Below, piece by piece: positions 1-5,257 of a stretch of DNA of 9,514 nt. A program made the translations under genes and the position numbers. Where the stretch lies: positions 1 to 9,514 of the forward strand of contig JAUYOQ010000191.1 in NCBI GenBank assembly GCA_030697975.1, read 5' to 3'. The notes under the pieces were generated by a model. It ran no database searches. It had not been told where the DNA came from and saw nothing but the letters and a program-made list of their open reading frames with translations. Each line of letters starts with the position of its first letter. Within the stretch, counting starts at the first letter, position 1. The DNA comes from Nitrosopumilaceae archaeon (GTDB lineage: Archaea > Thermoproteota > Nitrososphaeria > Nitrososphaerales > Nitrosopumilaceae).

Positions 1-1
1 T

Positions 2-205
2 CCAATTTTTACAAGGCTTGCAAAAAAATACATAAAAATTCGCTTTGCTAGATTAAACGTTGATCAGTCACAAAGCATTGCAATGAGGTTTGGCGTGCAG
101 GCAATCCCAACATTTATCATGTTCAAATCTGGTCTGCCTGCAGATAAGATGATGGGCGCTATTGGCGAGCCAGGAATACATATGATCTGCCAAAAATATT
201 CGTAA
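2..205 (+). CDS. Thioredoxin, 5'-truncated by the window edge (C-terminal 67 residues)
   Basis: The reading frame is open from base 2 and ends at TAA (203-205). The 67 visible residues match the thioredoxin fold after the active site: PIFTRLAKKY (end of helix 2), FARLNVDQSQSIAMRFGV (strand 3 and helix 3), then AIPTFIMFKSG with the conserved cis-proline before the central strand, and a final MMGA segment. Aligned by eye to E. coli thioredoxin, the first visible proline corresponds to Pro40, so the CxxC redox site should lie only a few codons outside the window and cannot be checked. About 31 residues follow the cis-proline, which is normal length, so the C-terminus looks intact. The usual role is reduction of protein disulfides in the cytoplasm. 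A thioredoxin-like domain at the end of a longer protein is possible, because the N-terminus is missing. No promoter can be seen. Confidence 0.85.
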   Translation, partial: PIFTRLAKKYIKIRFARLNVDQSQSIAMRFGVQAIPTFIMFKSGLPADKMMGAIGEPGIHMICQKYS

Positions 206-214
206 AGTAGCAAG

Positions 215-229
215 TTAAAAAATTAATAT
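215..229 (+). promoter_or_regulatory. Probable TATA region for the GT2/GtrA glycosyltransferase gene
   Basis: The stretch TTAAAAAATTAATAT lies about 26-40 bases before the ATG at 255. This is where an archaeal TATA/BRE element would sit for a leaderless or near-leaderless transcript. There is no GGTGA-like ribosome binding site between it and the ATG. The call rests on composition and spacing only. Confidence 0.45.
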
Positions 230-254
230 CTTCACTACTTTTGTTGTAGAGCAG

Positions 255-1424
255 ATGTCTGATACAAAACCTAGAGGAGGCAATGAACAAGTTTCGATTA
301 TAGTTCCAACGTATAATGAATCACAAAACATACTTTCCATCTTAAAATCAATTGAGGAGAATTTACCAAAAAATAGTCCTGTTGAGACTATTGTAGTAGA
401 TGATAATTCGCCAGACGGTACTGGCAATATTGTTGAAGAATACATAAACAGTGTTAAAAAAGCGACAGGATACACTGTTGGAGTTATCCGAAGAAAAGCA
501 AAAGAAGGACTAAGCTCTGCAATTCTAAAAGGAATTGAAGGCTCAAAGGGTCAAACCATCATAGTTATGGATAGTGATCGTTCTCATCCGCCAGATATTA
601 TTCCAAAAATGGTAGACACACTAGCTAATTCTGAATGTGACATTGTTGTTGCATCAAGGTATGTAAAAGGAGGATCGGTTTCAGGATGGTCAGTAAAACG
701 AAAACTAATCAGCAAGGTTGCAACAAAAATTGCGCAACAGGGCCTTGGAGTTGGACAAAAGGATCCGTTGTCTGGATTTTTTGCATTCAAACGAAACATA
801 CTTGATGGTTTAAAGTTGGATGCAATTGGATACAAAATGCTACTTGAGATTCTTGTAAAAACAAAAGGAGTTCGTGTAAAGGAGATTCCATATACCTTTA
901 CAAACAGAATGCAAGGAGAAAGCAAGCTTGGAACTTCTACAGTTTTTGATTACCTTAGATCTGTATGGAAATTATACAGATATGGTGCATTACAAAGAAA
1001 ACAAGAAAGGCGTACCTCTATACGTTTTCTCTCAAAAGCTGCCAGATTCTATACTGTTGGCGCATTTGGTTTAGCTGTAAACTATTTGATTTCGCTTTTG
1101 TTTGCAACCGGAATTGCGAGTTTTTGGTATCTTCATGCAAATATAATTGGGATCATAGCATCAATGACCACAAATTTTGTACTCAACAAAACATGGACAT
1201 TTGAAGACAGAGACTTTACTCCACGAAGAACTTTAATTCAATATGGAAAGTTTGTTGGTTTTAGTTCGGTTGGGGCACTAGTACAATTAGGATTGGTCTT
1301 TTATCTTGTTGAAAACTACAGTTTAATGTATCCACAGGCATTGATATTGGCTGTAATTGCTGCAGCGTTTGGAAACTTTATTTTAAACAAAAAATGGACG
1401 TTTAAGGAAAATGTCTGGGAGTAA
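255..1424 (+). CDS. Dolichyl-phosphate mannose synthase-like GT2 glycosyltransferase fused to a GtrA-like membrane domain
   Basis: A 389-residue protein in two parts. Residues 14-240 are a GT-A fold family 2 transferase: IIVPTYNE at 15-22, VVDDNSPDGT at 47-56 (nucleotide binding), the metal/donor motif DSDRSHPP at 106-113 (compare DADLSHPP in DPM synthases), ASRYV at 133-137, DPLSGFFAFKR at 170-180 and MQGESKL at 219-225. Residues 262-387 form a GtrA-type domain with four predicted membrane helices (about 266-286, 290-310, 333-353, 360-378). Each half ends in the family signature, NFVLNKTWTF (307-316) and NFILNKKWTF (374-383). By family, such enzymes transfer mannose or another sugar from GDP/UDP-sugar to a polyprenyl phosphate at the inner face of the membrane, for N-glycosylation or surface glycans. 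Pyrococcus DPMS has this same layout. The start is the first ATG after the TATA-like box. The exact donor sugar is not certain. Confidence 0.9.
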   Translation: MSDTKPRGGNEQVSIIVPTYNESQNILSILKSIEENLPKNSPVETIVVDDNSPDGTGNIVEEYINSVKKATGYTVGVIRRKAKEGLSSAILKGIEGSKGQTIIVMDSDRSHPPDIIPKMVDTLANSECDIVVASRYVKGGSVSGWSVKRKLISKVATKIAQQGLGVGQKDPLSGFFAFKRNILDGLKLDAIGYKMLLEILVKTKGVRVKEIPYTFTNRMQGESKLGTSTVFDYLRSVWKLYRYGALQRKQERRTSIRFLSKAARFYTVGAFGLAVNYLISLLFATGIASFWYLHANIIGIIASMTTNFVLNKTWTFEDRDFTPRRTLIQYGKFVGFSSVGALVQLGLVFYLVENYSLMYPQALILAVIAAAFGNFILNKKWTFKENVWE

Positions 1425-1459
1425 TTGTATATATTCTCGAAATGACAAAATCATCGAAA

Positions 1460-1468
1460 CTTTAATTT
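1460..1468 (+). promoter_or_regulatory. Probable TATA box for the VOC-family gene
   Basis: CTTTAATTT is centred about 29 bases before the ATG at 1493, the spacing of a leaderless archaeal transcript. No Shine-Dalgarno sequence follows. The box lies inside a short inverted repeat CGAAA-N6-TTTCG (1455-1470), and another CGAAA occurs at 1438-1442, so a regulator site overlapping the box is possible. Confidence 0.5.
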
Positions 1469-1492
1469 CGTAATAAAATCTGGCTTGTTATA

Positions 1493-1978
1493 ATGGGTAC
1501 AAAACCTATTCCTAAAGGATTTCACACACTCACAGCTAATCTTGTAGTAAAAAATGCCGCTGATGCCATTGAGTTTTACAAAAAGGCATTTGGTGCTCAA
1601 GAAATTTACAGAGATTATGCACCACATGGAAAAAACATAATCCATGCAGAGCTAAAAATCGGAGACTCGATCATAATGCTAAATGATGAGTTTCCTTCCT
1701 GGAATGTACTTTCACCAAAATCAATAGGAGGTAGTGCAGTCACAATCCACATGTATGTCGATGGTGTCGACAAGATATTCAATCAAGCAGTAGCTGCAGG
1801 GGCTAAAGTAACAATGCCACTTATGGATGCATTTTGGGGAGATAGATATGGACATCTAGAAGATCCTTTTGGTCACAAGTGGTCTATTGCAACACACAAA
1901 AAGGATCTTTCCCGTGAAGAAATCCGCAAGGCTGCAGAAGAGTTCTTTGCAAATATGGTCAAACAACAAGGCTCGTAA
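1493..1978 (+). CDS. VOC-superfamily protein, PhnB/glyoxalase-like
   Basis: A 161-residue soluble protein of the vicinal oxygen chelate (glyoxalase/bleomycin resistance/dioxygenase) superfamily. It contains the two expected beta-alpha-beta-beta-beta modules: the first from LTANLVVKNAADAIEFYKKAFG (13-34) to HAELKIGDSIIMLND (51-65), the second from VTIHMYVDGVDKIFNQA (83-99) to the hallmark DRYGHLEDPFGHKWSIATH (117-135). The last segment is typical of the PhnB-like group. H51, E53, H121 and E123 are positions where metal ligands often lie in the fold, but I cannot assign them without a structure. A charged helix follows the fold at 137-157. Substrate and reaction are unknown; members include isomerases, lyases, dioxygenases and binding proteins. 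It appears to be a single-gene unit, with its own promoter upstream and a convergent gene 9 bases after its stop. Confidence 0.85.
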   Translation: MGTKPIPKGFHTLTANLVVKNAADAIEFYKKAFGAQEIYRDYAPHGKNIIHAELKIGDSIIMLNDEFPSWNVLSPKSIGGSAVTIHMYVDGVDKIFNQAVAAGAKVTMPLMDAFWGDRYGHLEDPFGHKWSIATHKKDLSREEIRKAAEEFFANMVKQQGS

Positions 1979-1988
1979 TTTTAAAATT
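1977..1988. terminator. Possible bidirectional terminator between convergent genes
   Basis: The perfect 12-base palindrome AATTTTAAAATT fills the gap between the TAA of the VOC gene and the TGA of the CWC gene, and overlaps both stop codons. Each strand reads a run of four T, a weak version of the T-rich archaeal termination signal. It may simply reflect AT-rich composition. Confidence 0.3.
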
Positions 1989-2164
1989 CAAGAAGGAAAT
2001 AGTTTTGCAAAATAGGTTTTCTTTAAACAGTTTTGACACATACAATCTTTTAATTCATCGATTTTGTCGCTGGTTAATTTTGGATGCGAACTACACCAGC
2101 ATGTGTCTTTGTCCTCATCACATTCAAAGGCATTTCCACATTTTGAGCAAATTTTTTCCAACAT
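1988..2164 (-). CDS. Small cysteine-rich CWC-family protein (58 aa)
   Basis: A short reading frame, ATG at 2164-2162 to TGA at 1990-1988, encodes 58 residues with eight cysteines (6, 9, 15, 22, 24, 41, 43, 46). The order CSKCG near the N-terminus, a Cys at 15, then CWCSS (22-26) and CMCQNCL (41-47) is the pattern of the 'cysteine-rich CWC' domain, found as a stand-alone small protein in bacteria and archaea. The spacing suggests binding of one or two zinc ions or an iron-sulfur cluster; this is inference and no function is established. The start is the only ATG that keeps the first CxxC, and no ribosome binding site precedes it. It lies 31 bases after the infB stop on the same strand. It could be a sixth gene of that operon or have its own leaderless promoter (AT-rich box at 2184-2191). 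Confidence 0.8.
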   Translation of the reverse strand: MLEKICSKCGNAFECDEDKDTCWCSSHPKLTSDKIDELKDCMCQNCLKKTYFAKLFPS

Positions 2165-2183
2165 AATATAAGAAAACGATTGT

Positions 2184-2191
2184 CTTTTTAT
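2184..2191 (-). promoter_or_regulatory. Possible TATA box for the CWC gene
   Basis: Read on the minus strand this is ATAAAAAG, centred about 24 bases upstream of the CWC start at 2164. It lies between infB and the CWC gene and would allow a leaderless transcript separate from the operon. Read-through from infB is equally possible. Confidence 0.3.
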
Positions 2192-2195
2192 GATT

Positions 2196-3977
2196 TTAGT
2201 ATGCGTATGCAGTATCTATTTTGCGTTGAATTGCCACTATATTGTTTAGTGTTGCAATCTCTTCAGAAGAAAGTTTGTGTGCAAATTTCTTCAATAGTTG
2301 TTTTGCCTCATGCGATGGCGGAAGGGTATAAAAAATGTCTTCTTCGTGTATTTGTCTTCCAATTGTAACACCTTGTACTGAGCATGCAACTTCTGTGCCA
2401 GCCTTTACAAAGTTTACTGTTTTTTTATCTTCTTGAAGCTGATGGATAATACCGATTCTTTTTCCATTTTTGTTCATAAACTGTACCTTTTGTCGAAGTG
2501 TTCCAACATCTACTCTAATTCCAAACACTGCAGGATCGTTGTTTCTAAAGATATATCCTTTTAGAAATGTGAACTTGGCAACTGGTGTAAGCTCAGAGAA
2601 TATTGCGTCCTCTTCATGCAGCTTGTCTTCATCAACCCATGCAGTATAGTTGTCAATTAAGCTGTAGATTACTTTGTCAGTAAATATTTTGATGTGGTGA
2701 TCGTCGGCTTCCTGTTGTGCCTCTTGTATTACTTTTACATTAAATGCTAAAACAACGCCTAAGTGTCTGTCGTTCTCTTTAATTGCCTTTGCCTCTATGA
2801 CATCACGTCGGTTTACAGGTCCAATGTCACCTTTTGCTATTGGTACCTGTATGCGTCTTAGCATCTCAGTTACTGCCTCAAGTGAACCAATTGTATCACA
2901 TTTTAAGATGACACCGTTTGATTGTGTATCTATGAAAACTGATTTCATTTCAGCCTCGATTAGTTTCTTAAATTCTGATGCTTCTTCCTCTGATTTTGCA
3001 ACATAAACGGTACTTCCTGGGAGTACGCCTTCTAGGTCAGGTGATGCGATTTTGATGCCAGCAGCCGCTTGCACCTCATTTACTGGTTTGAATTTGTCTC
3101 GCGGATCACGCATCTCATCAAGTGGTTTTGGAAGAAGTATGGCCTTTGGTTTTGTTGTGATAACAGAGTCTCTTTTTGCAACTACAATGATGTTCTCTTT
3201 TGTCATATAACCGTCAATTAGGATCATGTTTGCAGTTGCACCAAGACCTACGTCGTCATTTACTTCAAGAATAATTCCACGACTGGTTTTTTCCTCCTGA
3301 TCTAGTTTTTTCTTTAGATATTGTTGTGTCAGACCAACTAGAACTGCCAAAAGTTCTGGAATTCCAACACCAGTTCGTGCACTGACTGGAACAATAGCTA
3401 CTTCCTGTTTGAAGTCCTTTACACGATAAAATGCCTCAGATTGATATCCTAAAACTGAAAGTGTTCCAACTACATTATAGATCTGTTCATCAAGCATTGT
3501 TTGAATGGACGGGCTTTGTTCCTTGATAGCCTGCGATATAAACGGAGTATCGGTTTTTTTCCATCCAGAAAGCATATCAGTTTTGTTTAGCGCTATAACA
3601 AAGGGAACTTTTCTACTTTCTAGGATCTTTAGGCTTTCGTTTGTTTGTGGCTGGAATCCACGGTTAATGTCCACAACAAGGATTGCAATGTCTGCTGCAG
3701 AACCACCTCGAACGCGCAGGTTTGTAAACACCTCGTGTCCAGGTGTATCAATTACTAAAATTCCAGGAATCTTTGTTTCTACCTTGCTCATCTTTTCATA
3801 AATCGGGCCACAAATTTTCTTTATGGTCTCATCTGGAAGAAAGCTTGCACCAATGTGTTGTGTAATGCCGCCTGCTTCTCTTTCTTGAACTCCAGTTCCC
3901 CTGATTTTATCAAGTAATGATGTCTTACCAGAATCTACATGACCTAATACGGCCACTATTGGCTGTCGTACTCGCAC
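2196..3977 (-). CDS. infB: Archaeal translation initiation factor aIF5B (IF2 family)
   Basis: A 593-residue GTPase that joins ribosomal subunits and stabilises initiator tRNA. The length is normal for archaeal aIF5B. The G domain is complete: G1 GHVDSGKT (12-19), switch I region GGITQHIGAS (36-45), G3 DTPGH (77-81), G4 NKTD (131-134) and G5 PVSA (197-200). A beta-barrel domain II follows from about 225 (RGIILEVNDDVGLGATAN). Domain III spans roughly 345-450, including DIGPVNRRDVIEA. The C-terminal beta barrel binds the initiator tRNA acceptor end. There is no intein or frameshift. The start codon is GTG at 3977-3975, six bases after a GTGA motif (3987-3984) whose TGA is the ndk stop codon, so translation is probably coupled to ndk. 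It is the fifth gene of the rpl7ae operon. Confidence 0.97.
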   Translation of the reverse strand: MRVRQPIVAVLGHVDSGKTSLLDKIRGTGVQEREAGGITQHIGASFLPDETIKKICGPIYEKMSKVETKIPGILVIDTPGHEVFTNLRVRGGSAADIAILVVDINRGFQPQTNESLKILESRKVPFVIALNKTDMLSGWKKTDTPFISQAIKEQSPSIQTMLDEQIYNVVGTLSVLGYQSEAFYRVKDFKQEVAIVPVSARTGVGIPELLAVLVGLTQQYLKKKLDQEEKTSRGIILEVNDDVGLGATANMILIDGYMTKENIIVVAKRDSVITTKPKAILLPKPLDEMRDPRDKFKPVNEVQAAAGIKIASPDLEGVLPGSTVYVAKSEEEASEFKKLIEAEMKSVFIDTQSNGVILKCDTIGSLEAVTEMLRRIQVPIAKGDIGPVNRRDVIEAKAIKENDRHLGVVLAFNVKVIQEAQQEADDHHIKIFTDKVIYSLIDNYTAWVDEDKLHEEDAIFSELTPVAKFTFLKGYIFRNNDPAVFGIRVDVGTLRQKVQFMNKNGKRIGIIHQLQEDKKTVNFVKAGTEVACSVQGVTIGRQIHEEDIFYTLPPSHEAKQLLKKFAHKLSSEEIATLNNIVAIQRKIDTAYAY

Positions 3978-3983
3978 TTTTAA

Positions 3984-4385
3984 TCACTCGAATACTACCT
4001 TCACTTCCTTTTCAAAACTTTCCTTAGAATCCGAAGCATGAATTATGTTATCTGTAAATCCTAACCCAAAGTCACCGCGAATTGAGCCTGGTACAGCTTC
4101 AAAAGACTTTGTTGATCCAATCATCAGTCTTGTTGTCTCAATTGCATTGTTTCCCTCAATTACAGCTGCAACTACTCTTCCTGATGTGATAAATGAAACA
4201 AGTTCATTAAAAAATGGTTTTGATTTGTGAACAGAGTAAAACTCTTCTGCTTGCTTTTTTGTAAAGTTGAACATTTTTAATTTTATAACTTTAAATCCTT
4301 TTTTCTCAAAGCGAGAAATTATTTCGCCGATCAGATTACGCTGTACAGCATCAGGCTTTACAATAAAGAGGGTTTGGTCTGCCAA
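3984..4385 (-). CDS. ndk: Nucleoside diphosphate kinase
   Basis: A 133-residue enzyme that moves the gamma phosphate from ATP to other (deoxy)nucleoside diphosphates. It has the family N-terminus TLFIVKPDAVQRN (5-17, with Lys10), the Kpn-loop-like region AVPGSIRGDFG (97-107) and the phospho-acceptor His116 in NIIHASDS (113-120). Length and motifs are those of a full, active enzyme. The start is TTG at 4385-4383. An in-frame stop lies a few codons upstream and the next Met is far inside the protein, so no ATG start is available. Only one base separates it from the rpl24e stop and no GTGA motif precedes it, so initiation probably depends on ribosomes finishing rpl24e. Its stop forms part of the infB ribosome binding site. 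Position between L24e and aIF5B is conserved in many archaea. Confidence 0.96.
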   Translation of the reverse strand: MADQTLFIVKPDAVQRNLIGEIISRFEKKGFKVIKLKMFNFTKKQAEEFYSVHKSKPFFNELVSFITSGRVVAAVIEGNNAIETTRLMIGSTKSFEAVPGSIRGDFGLGFTDNIIHASDSKESFEKEVKVVFE

Positions 4386-4386
4386 C

Positions 4387-4590
4387 TTACTTCTTTACTT
4401 TAATTCCGCCCTTGACATACTTTTTAGTCCACTTTAGTTTTCGTGGATCACGTTTCAAAACAAGCATGTTCTTTTTGCATTTTGATGAACAAGACCAAAG
4501 AACTGTTCCATCGTTTTTGACAAGCATGGTGCCAGATCCCTTTGCCACTGGCCTGTTACAAAAGCTGCATGGTTTTATTAAAAGACTCAA
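4387..4590 (-). CDS. rpl24e: Ribosomal protein eL24 (L24e)
   Basis: A 67-residue zinc-ribbon protein of the large subunit, close to the usual archaeal length. Zinc ligands are C8 and C11 (PCSFCNRP) and C34 and C38 (WSCSSKC). The conserved KNDGTVLW (25-32) and RDPRKLKWTKKY (47-58) segments are present. The start codon is TTG at 4590-4588, because the frame is closed by TGA three codons upstream and no ATG precedes the first CxxC. A GTGA ribosome binding site (4600-4597) lies six bases before it. The rps28e stop is 10 bases upstream and the ndk start one base downstream, which places it in the middle of the operon. Confidence 0.95.
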   Translation of the reverse strand: MSLLIKPCSFCNRPVAKGSGTMLVKNDGTVLWSCSSKCKKNMLVLKRDPRKLKWTKKYVKGGIKVKK

Positions 4591-4600
4591 AATTAATCAC

Positions 4601-4813
4601 TTATCTGATCTTCTTTGCTTCTCGTTCGGTTTCTCTTAGCATCAAAATATCTGACATTCTTACAGAACCCTTTACATTTCTTGTAAGAATTCTTCCCTTG
4701 TCTCTTCCCTCTAAAACTTTCACTCTAACTTGGATTACCTCACCAGCAATGCCTGTTCTTCCGACAATCTGGATTATTTCTGCTGGAATAACTTCGGTTT
4801 CGTGGGTACTCAT
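4601..4813 (-). CDS. rps28e: Ribosomal protein eS28 (S28e)
   Basis: A 70-residue OB-fold protein of the small subunit, of normal archaeal length. The family core is unmistakable: GRTGIAGEVIQVRVKVLEGR (18-37), RILTRNVKGSVR (41-52) and the C-terminal signature DILMLRETEREA (55-66). Its ATG overlaps the TGA stop of rpl7ae as ATGA (4813-4810), so the two are translationally coupled. A GGTGG lies about 12 bases upstream inside rpl7ae and may help initiation, although the spacing is long. eS28 sits near the mRNA exit channel of the 30S subunit. Confidence 0.97.
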   Translation of the reverse strand: MSTHETEVIPAEIIQIVGRTGIAGEVIQVRVKVLEGRDKGRILTRNVKGSVRMSDILMLRETEREAKKIR

Positions 4814-5196
4814 TTGGCTGGCTTGCCACCCTTAATTTTTTTAATTGCCTCGATTACTTGATCAACTATGTGTTGTGCATCTCCTGCATCCAAGATTGCG
4901 GCAGCAGCTGATGTGACATCGATGCCAAGTGCCTTTCCAAGATCTTGCTTGCTTGGAACAAAAGCATACTGAGCACCTTGCTCGTCACAGATAATTGGAA
5001 GGTGTGCAACAACTTCTGGCGGTTCTACGTCTTCAGCTATTACAATTAATTTGCTTAGCCCACGTTCCACTGCCTTTGTTGCTTCGTTTGTGCCTTTTCT
5101 TACCTTGCCACTTTGAGCTGCAACTCGCACTGCCTCATAAATCGGATTTACAAGGTCTTGCGGAGTTTCAAATTTTACATAATATGCTTTAGCCAT
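4810..5196 (-). CDS. rpl7ae: Ribosomal protein L7Ae (eL8), kink-turn RNA-binding protein
   Basis: A 128-residue protein of the L7Ae/L30e family. It has the k-turn binding motif KGTNEATKAVERG (34-46), the IAEDVEPPE segment (53-61), which helps recognise the bulged base, and the hydrophobic loop before VPSK (80-83). In archaea L7Ae is shared by the large ribosomal subunit, box C/D and H/ACA guide RNPs and RNase P. It is the first gene of the operon. Its ATG is preceded by a clear GGTGA site (5207-5203) with a six-base spacer, one of the better ribosome binding sites in the window. An out-of-frame ATG lies 14 bases upstream and is rejected because it leads to only 11 codons. A short hairpin stands in the leader, which is relevant because L7Ae is reported to regulate its own mRNA in some archaea. 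Confidence 0.97.
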   Translation of the reverse strand: MAKAYYVKFETPQDLVNPIYEAVRVAAQSGKVRKGTNEATKAVERGLSKLIVIAEDVEPPEVVAHLPIICDEQGAQYAFVPSKQDLGKALGIDVTSAAAAILDAGDAQHIVDQVIEAIKKIKGGKPAK

Positions 5197-5202
5197 ACAT
5201 AT

Positions 5203-5207
5203 TCACC
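5203..5207 (-). promoter_or_regulatory. Shine-Dalgarno site GGTGA of rpl7ae
   Basis: On the minus strand GGTGA is followed by six bases and then the ATG at 5196. It is complementary to the UCACC near the 3' end of archaeal 16S rRNA. The site implies that this operon has a short leader and is not leaderless, which agrees with the TATA box lying about 50 bases before the ATG. Confidence 0.7.
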
Positions 5208-5211
5208 CATA

Positions 5212-5228
5212 GGGATCATTTCCATCCC
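5212..5228 (-). promoter_or_regulatory. Small hairpin in the presumed leader of the rpl7ae operon
   Basis: On the minus strand GGGAT, a seven-base loop GGAAATG and ATCCC form a perfect five-pair stem. It begins close to the expected transcription start and ends four bases before the GGTGA site. The CCC arm could instead pair with the GGG just upstream of the ribosome binding site. It lacks tandem G-A pairs, so it is not a standard kink-turn. A regulatory role is speculative. Confidence 0.3.
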
Positions 5229-5246
5229 AACATTGCTTACGATTGG

Positions 5247-5254
5247 TTTTAAAA
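5247..5254 (-). promoter_or_regulatory. TATA box of the rpl7ae-rps28e-rpl24e-ndk-infB operon
   Basis: TTTTAAAA lies 3 bases after the glmM stop codon and about 54 bases before the rpl7ae ATG. Transcription would start near 5225, giving a leader of about 30 bases that carries the GGTGA site. This is the only good candidate in the 61-base glmM-rpl7ae gap. Confidence 0.55.
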
Positions 5255-5257
5255 GTG

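Noticed and set aside
584..925. A 113-residue minus-strand open frame inside the glycosyltransferase gene
   Set aside because: It is the complement of a confidently assigned GT2 domain, its sequence resembles no family, and no promoter or ribosome binding site supports it.
1493..1978. Assignment of the VOC protein as methylmalonyl-CoA epimerase of the 3-hydroxypropionate/4-hydroxybutyrate cycle
   Set aside because: Thaumarchaea need that enzyme and it is a VOC protein, but this sequence has the PhnB-like DRYGHLEDPFGHKW signature and a different N-terminal module, and no carbon-fixation gene is nearby.
5175..5210. An 11-codon upstream frame (ATG at 5210, minus) overlapping the rpl7ae start
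   Set aside because: It contains the GGTGA site of rpl7ae and is out of frame. Its ATG has no binding site of its own, and such a short frame is easily due to chance. I kept the in-frame ATG at 5196.
5212..5228. Classical kink-turn in the rpl7ae leader
   Set aside because: The ATGAT and GGA bases suggested one, but the stem pairs as GGGAT/ATCCC and leaves no tandem sheared G-A pairs beside a three-base bulge. I retained only a plain hairpin.
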